Shown one piece after another: positions 27,960-36,891 of a DNA stretch of 64,000 nucleotides. This DNA comes from Pseudomonas marginalis (lineage in GTDB: Bacteria > Pseudomonadota > Gammaproteobacteria > Pseudomonadales > Pseudomonadaceae). The notes beneath the pieces are model-generated. The model was given only the letters and a program-made list of their open reading frames with translations, made no database searches and had not been told where the DNA came from. Positions within the stretch are counted from its first letter, which is position 1. Every line of letters starts with the position of its first letter. The stretch covers positions 315,001-379,000 of the forward strand of contig NZ_JALJWV010000001.1 of the NCBI RefSeq assembly GCF_024169655.1. Direction: 5' to 3'. A program made the translations under genes and the position numbers.

Positions 27960-28193
27960 ATGAAAGCCGGTATCCATCCAGCGTACGAAACCATCGAAGT
28001 CACCTGCAGCTGCGGCAACAAGTTCGAAACCCGTTCGAACCTGTGCAAGCCACTGGGCACTGACGTATGCAACGAGTGCCACCCGTTCTACACCGGTAAG
28101 CAGAAAACTCTGGACACTGGCGGCCGTGTACAGCGCTTCGCAGATCGCTTTGGTGCTTTCGGCAAGAAGCCTGCTGCTACTCCAGCAGAGTAA
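27960..28193 (+). CDS. rpmE: 50S ribosomal protein L31 (zinc-binding form)
   Basis: The 77-residue protein [20 protein letters not shown] carries the zinc-ribbon Cys set of the C-plus form: C16, C18, C37 and C40 ([19 protein letters not shown]). L31 bridges the subunits of the ribosome. The C-terminus is slightly extended (KKPAATPAE) relative to E. coli. Two hairpins follow the gene. Confidence 0.97.
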   Translation: MKAGIHPAYETIEVTCSCGNKFETRSNLCKPLGTDVCNECHPFYTGKQKTLDTGGRVQRFADRFGAFGKKPAATPAE

Positions 28194-28198
28194 GGCTC

Positions 28199-28217
28199 AA
28201 AAGCCCTATGGGCTTTT
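28199..28217 (+). terminator. Hairpin directly after rpmE
   Basis: AAAAGCCC / GGGCTTTT stem with a TAT loop, six bases past the stop codon. Ends in four T; probably the first of two tandem terminators. Confidence 0.6.
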
Positions 28218-28233
28218 GCCAGCTGTTGAAAAA

Positions 28234-28258
28234 GGCGCCCCTTGTGGGCGCCTTTTTT
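28234..28258 (+). terminator. Rho-independent terminator after rpmE
   Basis: Stem GGCGCCC / GGGCGCC with a CTTGT loop followed by six T. Confidence 0.9.
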
Positions 28259-28512
28259 GTGCCCGCGATTTGGCTGTTGGCGGCCAGACAAGAACTCCAA
28301 CGCGATTGCGCTTGTTGAAATCGATATTGGAAGAAAAATTGTAGACATTTTTTAGGTGGATTGTGAGCAGTTCGCTCCTTGTATCCCGCAGCTCTTGGCC
28401 AAAAGTCGTAGTGCATAGCCCTTGACACCACTGACTGTCCAGTCTTGTAGGGGCTTTACGACACGAGTATCCTCGGCGGTCCGTCGACCAACAGTAAAAG
28501 CGGAATGCCGAT
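28259..28512. promoter_or_regulatory. Upstream region of maeB
   Basis: Together with the two hairpins this completes the ~320-base gap between rpmE and maeB. It contains a perfect -35 hexamer TTGACA at 28422-28427, 86 bases before the maeB ATG, but the hexamer 17 bases on (TTGTAG) is a poor -10. No other structure seen. Confidence 0.35.
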
Positions 28513-29781
28513 ATGTCTGATTTGAAAACTGCCGCTCTCGAATATCATGCCCATCCTCGTCCAGGAAAGCTGAGTGTAGAGCTCACCAAAGCCACTGCCA
28601 CCGCCCGTGACCTGTCGCTGGCCTACAGCCCTGGCGTTGCCGAGCCTGTACGTGAAATCGCCCGTGACCCTGAGTTGGCGTACAAATACACCGGCAAAGG
28701 CAACCTGGTTGCAGTGATTTCCGATGGCACCGCGATTCTCGGCCTGGGTAACCTCGGCCCATTGGCTTCCAAGCCAGTCATGGAAGGTAAAGGCGTGCTG
28801 TTCAAGCGCTTTGCCGGCATCGATGTGTTCGACATCGAAGTCGATTCCGAGAGCCCGCAGGCTTTCATCGACACCGTCAAGCGCATTTCCATCACCTTCG
28901 GTGGCATCAACCTGGAAGACATCAAGGCACCTGAGTGCTTCGAGATCGAAAAGGCCCTGATCGAGCAGTGCGACATTCCGGTATTCCACGATGACCAGCA
29001 CGGCACCGCGATCGTTACTGCGGCCGGCATGATCAACGCCCTGGAAATCGCTGGCAAAACCCTGGCTGACGCCAAGATCGTCTGCCTGGGCGCCGGTGCT
29101 GCGGCCATCTCGTGCATGAAGCTGATCGTCAGCATGGGCGCCAAGCTGGAAAACATCTACATGGTCGACAGCAAGGGCGTGATCCAGTCCGAGCGTACCG
29201 ACCTGAACCAGTACAAGGCGATGTTTGCGCATCCGTCCTCCAAGCGCACCCTGGCTGAGGCCCTCGACGGTGCTGACGTATTCGTCGGCCTGTCCGGTCC
29301 GAACCTGCTAAGCGCTGAAGGCCTGAAGGCCATGGCGGCCAACCCGATCGTGTTCGCCTGCTCCAACCCGGACCCAGAAATCGCGCCGGAACTGGCACAC
29401 GCCACCCGCGACGACGTGATCATGGCCACCGGCCGTTCGGACTACCCGAACCAGGTCAACAACGTACTGGGCTTCCCGTTCATCTTCCGTGGTGCCCTGG
29501 ACGTTCGCGCCAAGCGCATCAACGAAGAAATGAAAGTGGCTGCCGCCAACGCCCTGCGTGAACTGGCCAAGCTGCCGGTGCCTCAGGATGTGTGCGATGC
29601 CTACGGCGGCGCCAAGCTGGAATTCGGTCGTGAATACATCATTCCGAAACCAATGGACAAGCGCCTGATCACCCTGATCTCCGACGCCGTGGCCAAAGCC
29701 GCGATCGAGACCGGTGTGGCCACCCTGCCGTATCCGAAAAACTACCCGCTGCAAAGCGTGGATGATGTGTTCAACGGCTAA
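28513..29781 (+). CDS. maeB: NADP-dependent malic enzyme, short form
   Basis: The 422-residue enzyme oxidatively decarboxylates malate to pyruvate and CO2, yielding NADPH. The catalytic core shows SLAYSPGVAEPVREIARDP and the metal-site stretch VFHDDQHGTAIVTAAGM. The NAD(P)-binding fold GAGAAAISCMKLI and the C-terminal NYPLQSVDDVFNG follow. It lacks the phosphotransacetylase-like domain that makes E. coli MaeB ~760 residues long; this short form is common in Pseudomonas. A clear terminator follows. Confidence 0.93.
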   Translation: MSDLKTAALEYHAHPRPGKLSVELTKATATARDLSLAYSPGVAEPVREIARDPELAYKYTGKGNLVAVISDGTAILGLGNLGPLASKPVMEGKGVLFKRFAGIDVFDIEVDSESPQAFIDTVKRISITFGGINLEDIKAPECFEIEKALIEQCDIPVFHDDQHGTAIVTAAGMINALEIAGKTLADAKIVCLGAGAAAISCMKLIVSMGAKLENIYMVDSKGVIQSERTDLNQYKAMFAHPSSKRTLAEALDGADVFVGLSGPNLLSAEGLKAMAANPIVFACSNPDPEIAPELAHATRDDVIMATGRSDYPNQVNNVLGFPFIFRGALDVRAKRINEEMKVAAANALRELAKLPVPQDVCDAYGGAKLEFGREYIIPKPMDKRLITLISDAVAKAAIETGVATLPYPKNYPLQSVDDVFNG

Positions 29782-29800
29782 GCCGTTGTAGCGCACCCAC

Positions 29801-29834
29801 AAAAAGCCCCGGCTCTCGCGAGTCGGGGCTTTTT
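29801..29834 (+). terminator. Rho-independent terminator after maeB
   Basis: Stem AAAAAGCCCCG / CGGGGCTTTTT with an inner GCTC/GAGT pairing, ending in five T. The A-run on the other side makes it potentially bidirectional. Confidence 0.9.
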
Positions 29835-29870
29835 GCTGTGTGGCTATAAACCCAAGGCCTGGGCAGAACC

Positions 29871-29965
29871 AAATGTGGGAGGGGGCTTGCCCCCGATAGC
29901 GGTGTGTCAGTCACCTGATGAGTTGACTGGTCCACTGCTATCGGGGGCAAGCCCCCTCCCACATT
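29871..29965. repeat. REPIN (GTGGGAGGGGGC type) between maeB and mrcA
   Basis: Left arm AAATGTGGGAGGGGGCTTGC and its complement on the right (the last base of the left arm flank is not mirrored), centre CGATAGCGGTGTGTCAG. Lies 26 bases from the mrcA stop codon. Confidence 0.9.
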
Positions 29966-29991
29966 GGATCTGTGTTCAAACACAGACTCCG

Positions 29992-32457
29992 TCAGAACAG
30001 GTCGATCGGTGCCGCCTCATCCGCCGGCAGCGGGCTGCCCGGCGCCACGCCATTGCCCAGTTCGTTGATCGACGGCGGCGTGTCTTCGCTCTTGAACAGC
30101 TCGAAGTACGCATTCGGCGTGCTCGGCGATGCCGCGCGGCCACTGACCGGGTCGATCCGCAGGCTGAGGATGCCTTCCGGTTCTGGCTGGGTATGCAGCG
30201 GCTTGTCTTTCAGGGCCGCGCCCATGTAGCTCATCCAGATCGGCAGCGCGACGGTGCCGCCGAACTCGCGGCGACCGAGGCTTTCCGGCTGGTCGTAGCC
30301 GGTCCACACGGTGGTCACGTAGTCGGCGTTGTAGCCGGAGAACCAGGCGTCCTTGGATTCGTTGGTGGTACCGGTCTTGCCTGCAATGTCCGCGCGGCCC
30401 AGGGCCAGTGCGCGGCGGCCGGTGCCTTTCTTGATCACGTCTTCCAGGATGCTGTTGAGGATGTAGGTGGTGCGGCCATCCACCACGCGCTCGGCCACCG
30501 CCGGCGCTTGCGGTTCAGGTGCGGCCGCCGGGTTGGCCACGGGCGTTGCGCCTGGGGTCGGCTCGATGGTGATACCGCCGTTGCTTGGTGCGGCCAAGCC
30601 ATCGCTGGCGGCCACGCCGTTGACCACATCACCCGGCACTCGTGGCGGGTTGGCGGTGAACAGGGTGTCGCCATTGCGGCTGTCGATCTTGTCGATCAGG
30701 TACGGCGTGATCTTGTAGCCGCCGTTGGCAAATGTGCTCCAGCCGGTGGCGATTTCCATCGGCGTGAGGGTCGCCGTCCCCAGGGCCAGGGACAGGTTTG
30801 GCGGCAGATCTGCCTTGTTGAAGCCAAAGCGCGTGATGTAGTCGATGGTCTTGTTCACGCCCATCGCCTGCAGCAAGCGGATCGACACCAGGTTGCGCGA
30901 CTTGTACAGCGCCTCGCGGATGCGGATCGGGCCGAGGAAGGTGTTGGTGTCGTTCTTCGGACGCCAGACCTTGTCCAGGTACTCGTCGACAAACACGATC
31001 GGGGCATCGTTGACCAGGCTGGCGGCGGTGTAGCCGTTGTCCAGGGCGGCACTGTAGACGAACGGCTTGAAGCTCGAGCCGGGTTGGCGCTTGGCCTGGG
31101 TGGCACGGTTGTAGTTGCTCTGCTCGAACGCGAAGCCGCCGACCAGGGCGCGGATCGCACCGTTCTGCGGGTCGAGGGAAACCAGCGCGCCTTGTGCGAC
31201 TGGCACCTGGCTGAATTTCAGGCTGTCGTCTTTCTGGCGTTGCACGCGGATCAAGTCACCCACCTGCGCCACGTCCGACGGCTGCTTGGGCATCGGGCCC
31301 ATGCTGTTGGTGTTCAGGAATGGGCGCGCCCATTTCATGCTGTCCCACGCCACATGCGCTTCGCCGGTGCGGGTCAGTACCTGCACGCCGTCCTTCTTCA
31401 CCTGGGTGACGATGGCCGGTTCCAGGCCGCTGATCGTGCGCTGTTTGCCGAGTTCGGTGGTCCAGGCGCTCAGGGTCTTGCCCGGCAGGCGCGATTCTGG
31501 GCCGCGGTAGCCGTGGCGCTGGTCGTAGGTGATCAGGCCTTCATGCACCGCGTTGTTGGCGATTTCCTGCAAGTCGCTCGGAACGGTCGTGGTCACGCGA
31601 AAGCCTTCGGTGTAAGCCTCGCTGCCATAACGGCCGACCATCTCGGCACGCGCCATTTCCGCGATATAAGGGGCGTTCACTTCCGGGGTCGGTACGTGGT
31701 AACTGGCGTTCAACGGCTCGGCCACCGCGCTTTCATAGGCGCTCTGGCTGATTTTGCCCAGCTTGTACATGCGCCCCAGAATCCAGTCGCGCCGCTCTTT
31801 GCTGCGCGCCGGGTTGGCCAGCGGGTTGAAGCGCGAGGGCGCCTTGGGCAGGCCGGCAATCATCGCCATCTGCGCCAGGCTGGCGTCACGAATCGACTTG
31901 CCGTAGTAGACCTGGGACGCGGCTTCGATGCCGTAGGCGCGGTTGCCCAGGTAGATCTTGTTGACGTACAGCTCAAGGATCTCGTCCTTGGTCAGCTGCC
32001 GCTCGATCTGCAGTGCCAGCAGGATCTCGGTGGCTTTGCGTGAAAAGCTGCGTTCGCTGGTGAGGAAGAAGTTCTTCGCCACTTGCATGGTGATCGTGCT
32101 GCCGCCGGATTGAATGTGTCCGCTTTTTACCAACTGCGTGGCGGCCCGTACCAGGCTGCTGGGGTCGACGCCGTAGTGGTTGGCGAAATTATCGTCCTCG
32201 GCCGACAGCAGGGCGTTGATGAAATTGGGCGGAATATCCGCGAAACGGATCGGGGTGCGGCGCATTTCGCCGAACTCCGCGATCAGCTTTTCATCGCTGC
32301 TGTAGACCCGCAAAGGAATCTGCAACTGGATGCTTCTCAGGGCCTCTACGGAGGGCAAACCCGGACTAAGGTAGAGGTAGGCGCCGCTGAGGACGAGCAG
32401 CAGCCCGCAAACGATGGCGACAATGGAGTACCCGAAAAACTTCAGCAGACGAATCAA
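29992..32457 (-). CDS. mrcA: Penicillin-binding protein 1A
   Basis: This 821-residue bifunctional peptidoglycan synthase has a short cytoplasmic tail and one transmembrane helix (about residues 9-30), then the GT51 glycosyltransferase domain (AEDDNFANHYGVDPSS, GGSTITMQVAKN). An OB-like insert precedes the transpeptidase domain with SxxK (PGSSFKPFVYSAAL), the SRN-type KSRNLVS, and KTGT (AGKTGTTNES). Acts in side-wall growth. Divergent from pilM with 218 bases between, as in other pseudomonads. Confidence 0.96.
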   Translation of the reverse strand: MIRLLKFFGYSIVAIVCGLLLVLSGAYLYLSPGLPSVEALRSIQLQIPLRVYSSDEKLIAEFGEMRRTPIRFADIPPNFINALLSAEDDNFANHYGVDPSSLVRAATQLVKSGHIQSGGSTITMQVAKNFFLTSERSFSRKATEILLALQIERQLTKDEILELYVNKIYLGNRAYGIEAASQVYYGKSIRDASLAQMAMIAGLPKAPSRFNPLANPARSKERRDWILGRMYKLGKISQSAYESAVAEPLNASYHVPTPEVNAPYIAEMARAEMVGRYGSEAYTEGFRVTTTVPSDLQEIANNAVHEGLITYDQRHGYRGPESRLPGKTLSAWTTELGKQRTISGLEPAIVTQVKKDGVQVLTRTGEAHVAWDSMKWARPFLNTNSMGPMPKQPSDVAQVGDLIRVQRQKDDSLKFSQVPVAQGALVSLDPQNGAIRALVGGFAFEQSNYNRATQAKRQPGSSFKPFVYSAALDNGYTAASLVNDAPIVFVDEYLDKVWRPKNDTNTFLGPIRIREALYKSRNLVSIRLLQAMGVNKTIDYITRFGFNKADLPPNLSLALGTATLTPMEIATGWSTFANGGYKITPYLIDKIDSRNGDTLFTANPPRVPGDVVNGVAASDGLAAPSNGGITIEPTPGATPVANPAAAPEPQAPAVAERVVDGRTTYILNSILEDVIKKGTGRRALALGRADIAGKTGTTNESKDAWFSGYNADYVTTVWTGYDQPESLGRREFGGTVALPIWMSYMGAALKDKPLHTQPEPEGILSLRIDPVSGRAASPSTPNAYFELFKSEDTPPSINELGNGVAPGSPLPADEAAPIDLF

Positions 32458-32675
32458 GGCTTTTGGATTTCCAGAGAAAAGAATGGGTTAGGCGCCGGGG
32501 CATGCATGGCAAACGATGAATCGACCCGAGCTGCAGATAAAAAGCGGGAAAAAACGCTGGGCATTAAAGCATTTTTCAGCTTGGGGCGTCATTCGCGCCT
32601 CGCAAACAAGGCGATCGAATGCACGGTGCCCCGCGCCAATCAGGCGGTATGACAGGGAAAGTTTTAGGGAGTTTT

Positions 32676-33329
32676 ATGGGAAAGGGATTTTTCAGGCAAA
32701 AAGTCGATACCGTCCTGGGTGTCGACATTCAGGACACGGGCATCCGGCTGATCGAACTCGGCCGCTCGCCCACTGGCTACAGCGTACAAAGCTATGCCAC
32801 TCAGGCACTACCGGCCCAAGCCGTGGTCGATAGCAGCATGCTCGACCTCGACGGCGTCGGGCAGGCGTTGTCCCAGGCGTTGGCCCGGTTGCGCACCTCG
32901 GCCCGCCAAGCGGCCGTGGCCGTGTCGGGCCCTTCGGTTATTACGCGGGTGATCGAGTTGGAGGCGGGGCTCAGTGAGGAAGAAATGACCTGGATGATCC
33001 AGATGGAGGCCGACCAGTATATCCCGTACCCGCTGGATGAGATGGCCTTGGATTTCCAGGTTCGCGGGCCATCGGCCCAGAATGGGGCGCGGGTTGATGT
33101 ATTGCTCGTCGCGTGCCATAAGGCCCAGGTAGAGGCTCGCGTCGCGGTTTTGAGCCTGGCTGGGCTGGTGCCGAAGGTGGTGGATGTGGAAGCATTTGCA
33201 TTGGCGCGCGCTTGCGGTCAGGATTTCGGCAGCTTCACGCCGGGCCATCGAGTCGATGGCGCACAATGGGCCGTGGATGCCCACGGGATGGGAATTGCTT
33301 GCGGGTTGGCCCTGAGGAGTTTCGCTTGA
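32676..33329 (+). CDS. pilM: PilM-like protein, internally shortened
   Basis: This 217-residue version of the actin-like PilM of type IV pilus assembly is well short of the ~354 expected. Residues 1-177 follow PilM well: MGKGFFRQKVDTVLGVDIQDTG, the phosphate-1 region, MEADQYIPYPLDEMALDFQV, and PKVVDVEAFALAR. The sequence then jumps to a tail GMGIACGLALRSFA that matches the very C-terminus of PilM. About 135 residues of subdomain 2, with the second phosphate and adenosine motifs, are missing. The frame is open, so it reads as an in-frame deletion. The N-terminal face that binds PilN may survive. Confidence 0.85.
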   Translation: MGKGFFRQKVDTVLGVDIQDTGIRLIELGRSPTGYSVQSYATQALPAQAVVDSSMLDLDGVGQALSQALARLRTSARQAAVAVSGPSVITRVIELEAGLSEEEMTWMIQMEADQYIPYPLDEMALDFQVRGPSAQNGARVDVLLVACHKAQVEARVAVLSLAGLVPKVVDVEAFALARACGQDFGSFTPGHRVDGAQWAVDAHGMGIACGLALRSFA

Positions 33330-33880
33330 TGACACGAATCAACCTTTTGCCCTGGCGCCAGGCGCTGGCGGAACGGCGGCGCAAATACTTCCTGGTGCTG
33401 CTGCTGGCGTTTGCCTGTGTGGCGCTTGCTGCCGTGTGGCTGGCCGATCAAGTGATCGACCAGGCGATTGACCGACAAGTGACGCGTAATAACCATCTGG
33501 ACAAGGACGTTGCCATCCTTGACTCGCGCATCAAGACCATCGATGACCTGCAGGAGCAAAGCCAGCAATTGGCGGAGCGCATGAAGGTCGTGCAGGACTT
33601 GAGCGAAGCCCGTTCGGCCGGTGCCCAGCTCTTGGATCAGTTGGCCCGCGCGATGCCAGACGGCGTGCATTTGCATGAAGTGGTGGCGAAGGGCGATACC
33701 GTCAGTATCCGCGGCAGCGCCGATTCCAGCCAGGACATCGCCCAACTGATGCGCCGCCTGCAAGCCTCCGAAGGCGCCCACGCCACTCGACTGCAACGTG
33801 TGCGGATGGAAGATGACCAGGGCGGCAACGAGTTTCAATTGACGGTGCGCCAGGGAGAGTCCGTCGAGGCCCAGCCGTGA
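33329..33880 (+). CDS. pilN: Type IV pilus inner-membrane protein PilN
   Basis: The 183-residue bitopic protein starts MTRINLLPWRQALAERRRKYF, with the INLLPWR motif that binds PilM. A transmembrane helix (about residues 20-38), a coiled coil, and a periplasmic ferredoxin-like domain follow. Length is normal. The ATG overlaps the pilM stop by one base. PilN normally pairs with PilO in the alignment complex. Confidence 0.93.
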   Translation: MTRINLLPWRQALAERRRKYFLVLLLAFACVALAAVWLADQVIDQAIDRQVTRNNHLDKDVAILDSRIKTIDDLQEQSQQLAERMKVVQDLSEARSAGAQLLDQLARAMPDGVHLHEVVAKGDTVSIRGSADSSQDIAQLMRRLQASEGAHATRLQRVRMEDDQGGNEFQLTVRQGESVEAQP

Positions 33881-34848
33881 GCCTGCCCAGGCTCGACTTT
33901 TCCGCTCTCACCCACAACGCTGCGAAATGGCCCTTGCCCGCCAAGGCCGTGCTCGGCTGCGCGCTCGCCGGCCTGGTGCTGTGGGTGGGCGATGGGATGT
34001 ACCTGAGCCCGTCGCGGGAGCGGTTGCAGGGGATCGAGGCGCAGGGCGTCGTCTTGCAGCGCCAGGTCGCCGAAAAGGCGGGCCTTGCCGCCAGTCTTGA
34101 GGCGCGCAGCCTGCAGTTTCAGGCGATGCAGGCGCGCTTTACCGGGCTGTTGCAGCAGTTGCCTGGCGCGTCCGGGGTACCCGCTTTGCTCGAAGATATT
34201 GCCCGGCTGGGCGCGGCCAATGCGGTGCTCGTCGACGAGATCGTGCTGTTGGATGAGCAGCCCCGGCCACTCTATATCGAGCAGCCGTTACACCTGCGCG
34301 TCACCGGGGCTTATCACGACCTGGCGATGTTTGTGAGCGCCTTGGGCGGCTTGCCGCGCATCGTCACGGTGCATGATGTCGCGCTGCGAGTGGATGGGGC
34401 GGCATTGCGCCTGGAGTTGCTGGCCAAGACGTATCGCAATCCGTCACCGGGCGCTCAGCCGGGCCAGGCCTTTGAGCCTGGGCCGCGCTTTGTCTATGAC
34501 GCGCTTGCCTTGCGCAATCCGTTCCAGCCACGCGCCTTGCAGGTCGATCACGTGCCTGGCCGGCCCGCGTTCGCGCCAGACCCCGACCGCGCCCGCGGAG
34601 CCCTGGAAGGTATCGCCGTCGACCAGTTCGAAATGGTCGGCACGCTGTCCCGAGGCATGCAAACCTTCGCCCTGCTACGTGCCGCGGCCACCGTCCACAG
34701 GCTGGCAGTCGGCGATTACCTGGGGCCGGACCACGGTCGGGTCACGGCCATTGCTGAAGGCTATGTCGAATTGGTCGAGTTGTTTCCCGACGAACAGGGC
34801 GCATGGCTGGAGCGCCCGCGAACCCTCGTGCTAAGCGTCAACTCATAA
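33877..34848 (+). CDS. PilO-PilP fusion of the type IV pilus alignment complex
   Basis: One 323-residue open frame covers two usual genes. Residues ~1-185 are PilO-like: a transmembrane helix at ~22-42, a coiled coil at ~45-90, then a ferredoxin-like domain with LPRIVTVHDVAL. Residues ~205-323 are PilP-like: RNPFQP (213-218), LEGIAVDQFEMVGTL, VGDYLGPDHGRVTAI, and the end RPRTLVLSVNS. PilP is normally a separate ~175-residue lipoprotein; here no signal peptide or lipobox remains, so PilP is tethered through the PilO helix. The GTG start at 33877 overlaps the pilN stop (GTGA). Confidence 0.88.
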   Translation: MSLPRLDFSALTHNAAKWPLPAKAVLGCALAGLVLWVGDGMYLSPSRERLQGIEAQGVVLQRQVAEKAGLAASLEARSLQFQAMQARFTGLLQQLPGASGVPALLEDIARLGAANAVLVDEIVLLDEQPRPLYIEQPLHLRVTGAYHDLAMFVSALGGLPRIVTVHDVALRVDGAALRLELLAKTYRNPSPGAQPGQAFEPGPRFVYDALALRNPFQPRALQVDHVPGRPAFAPDPDRARGALEGIAVDQFEMVGTLSRGMQTFALLRAAATVHRLAVGDYLGPDHGRVTAIAEGYVELVELFPDEQGAWLERPRTLVLSVNS

Positions 34849-34860
34849 CGGAATCAAACA

Positions 34861-36243
34861 ATGAAAAGGACTTTCTCGTCCTTCGGTGTGGCGCTATGGA
34901 TAGCGTTCACGGCACCGATGGCTGCTGCTGTGCCCAATCGTGTGGATCTGATCCAACTGCCGCCTCCCGGCAGTGCGGCATCAGGCACCTATACCGGCGA
35001 CAAGCTGAACCTCAACTTCCAGAACATCGAGCTGCGCGCTGTGTTGCAGCAGATTGCCGATGTGGCGGGCCTGAACCTGGTCGCCAGCGACGATGTGCAA
35101 GGTTCGATCACCCTGCGACTCAAGGGCGTGCCTTGGGATCAGGCGCTGGACCTGGTGTTGCAAAGCAAGGGGCTGGACAAGCGAATAAAGGCCGGCGTGC
35201 TGTTGGTGGCGCCCGCCGAAGAGTTGGCCGCGCGCGAACTGCTGACGCTGGAGGCGCGCAAGCAGATGGCCGAACTGGCGCCATTGCGTCGCGAGCTGCT
35301 GCAGGTCAATTACGCCAAGGCTGCGGACCTGGCCAAGTTGTTCCAGTCGGTGACCGGCCTGGAGGGCACCACCGATGAGCGCGGGTCGGTGGCGGTGGAT
35401 GACCGCACCAATAACATCATTGCCTACCAGACCGGCGAGCGCCTGGAAGAGCTGCGGCGCATCGTGGCGCAGTTGGACATTCCGGTGCGCCAGGTGATGA
35501 TTGAAGCGCGGATTGTCGAGGCCAATGTCGACTACGACAAAAGCCTGGGCGTGCGCTGGGGAGGGCAGGTCAATCGCGGCAACTGGGGCGCCGGTGGTAT
35601 CCAGCAACCTCCGGCGCCGGGGGCGGAGCCTGTGGACAATCCACCCAGTGCGCCCTTCGTCGACTTGGGTGCGCTCACCGGCACCTCCGGCTTGGGTATC
35701 GCGTTTATCACCGACAACCTGCTGCTGGACCTGGAACTGACCGCCATGGAGAAAACCGGCAACGGCGAGATCGTCTCGCAGCCCAAGGTGGTCACGTCCG
35801 ACAAGGAAACTGCGCGCATCCTCAAGGGCACTGAGATTCCCTACCAGGAATCCAGCTCCAGCGGCGCCACCTCGGTGTCGTTCAAGGAGGCTTCGCTGTC
35901 CCTGGAGGTCACCCCGCAAATCACGCCTGACGACCGCGTGATCATGGAGGTGAAAGTCACCAAGGATGAGCCGGATTATCTGAACAAACTCAACGACGTA
36001 CCGCCGATCAAGAAAAACGAGGTCAACGCCAAGGTGCTGGTCAGGGACGGCGAGACCATCGTCATTGGCGGGGTTTTCTCCAATACCCAAAGCAAAGTGG
36101 TAGATAAAGTGCCATTTTTGGGCGATGTGCCGTATCTTGGCCGCCTTTTCCGGCGCGATGTGCTGGCGGAGAAAAAATCCGAGCTGCTGGTATTCCTGAC
36201 TCCGCGTATTATGAATAACCAGGCGATTGCTGTGAGTCGTTGA
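34861..36243 (+). CDS. pilQ: Short PilQ-type secretin
   Basis: The 460-residue secretin has a signal peptide (to about AAA-23), then directly the secretin N0-like domain ([22 protein letters not shown]), an N1 domain ([17 protein letters not shown]), and the C-terminal secretin pore domain with VEVTPQ-like [15 protein letters not shown] and [17 protein letters not shown]. aeruginosa PilQ is ~714 residues and has two N-terminal peptidoglycan-binding AMIN domains; both are absent here. The gene begins 12 bases after pilOP. It could also work as an outer-membrane pore for a DNA-uptake type pseudopilus. Confidence 0.9.
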   Translation: MKRTFSSFGVALWIAFTAPMAAAVPNRVDLIQLPPPGSAASGTYTGDKLNLNFQNIELRAVLQQIADVAGLNLVASDDVQGSITLRLKGVPWDQALDLVLQSKGLDKRIKAGVLLVAPAEELAARELLTLEARKQMAELAPLRRELLQVNYAKAADLAKLFQSVTGLEGTTDERGSVAVDDRTNNIIAYQTGERLEELRRIVAQLDIPVRQVMIEARIVEANVDYDKSLGVRWGGQVNRGNWGAGGIQQPPAPGAEPVDNPPSAPFVDLGALTGTSGLGIAFITDNLLLDLELTAMEKTGNGEIVSQPKVVTSDKETARILKGTEIPYQESSSSGATSVSFKEASLSLEVTPQITPDDRVIMEVKVTKDEPDYLNKLNDVPPIKKNEVNAKVLVRDGETIVIGGVFSNTQSKVVDKVPFLGDVPYLGRLFRRDVLAEKKSELLVFLTPRIMNNQAIAVSR

Positions 36244-36247
36244 TTCT

Positions 36248-36766
36248 GTGCGAAATTTGATTCTTGTAGGACCGATGGGCGCTGGAAAAAGCACCATCGG
36301 CCGTTTGCTGGCCAAAGAGCTGCGCCTGCCATTCAAAGACTCCGATAAGGAAATTGAATTGCGCACGGGTGCCAATATCCCGTGGATCTTCGATAAGGAA
36401 GGCGAGCTGGGCTTTCGTGATCGTGAGCAGGCGATGATTGCCGAGCTGTGCGGCTGCGACGGCGTGGTCTTGGCGACTGGCGGCGGTGCCGTGATGCGCG
36501 AGGAGAACCGCCGGGCACTGCATGCCGGTGGTCGGGTGGTCTATCTGCATGCGTCGGTCGAGCAGCAGGTGGGGCGCACCGCGCGCGATCGCAATCGCCC
36601 ACTGCTGCGCACCGCCGACCCGGCGAAAACCCTGCGGGATCTGCTGGCGCTGCGCGATCCGCTGTATCGGGAAATCGCCGATCTGGTGGTGGAAACCGAT
36701 GAGCGGCCACCTCGGATGGTGGTGCTCGACATTCTTGAGCGCCTGCAACGGCTGCCACCCCGTTAA
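36248..36766 (+). CDS. aroK: Shikimate kinase
   Basis: The 172-residue enzyme phosphorylates shikimate, step five of chorismate synthesis. Walker A GPMGAGKS is at residues 8-15; the substrate-binding DKEIELRTG and ATGGGAV and the lid RDRNRPLL are present. The start is a GTG four bases after the pilQ stop, so it is probably expressed with the pil genes as in other pseudomonads. Confidence 0.96.
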   Translation: MRNLILVGPMGAGKSTIGRLLAKELRLPFKDSDKEIELRTGANIPWIFDKEGELGFRDREQAMIAELCGCDGVVLATGGGAVMREENRRALHAGGRVVYLHASVEQQVGRTARDRNRPLLRTADPAKTLRDLLALRDPLYREIADLVVETDERPPRMVVLDILERLQRLPPR

Positions 36767-36891
36767 AGCCAGGCCCGAAATGCGCTATTCTCGGCGGCGC
36801 GCTATCACCCTGTGGGGTGTGGCGTAGAGCCATCAGGCGACGTCGGATCGCGACGTTGCCGGTCGTTAATACATCTTCAACGCGGGGACAC

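Noticed and set aside
28422-28450. TTGACA-N17-TTGTAG as a full maeB promoter
   Set aside because: The -35 is perfect but the -10 matches consensus at only two positions, so it is mentioned only as part of the upstream region.
29833-32043. 736-codon plus-strand open frame opposite mrcA
   Set aside because: Begins inside a REPIN and runs antisense to mrcA; Arg/His/Ala-rich shadow.
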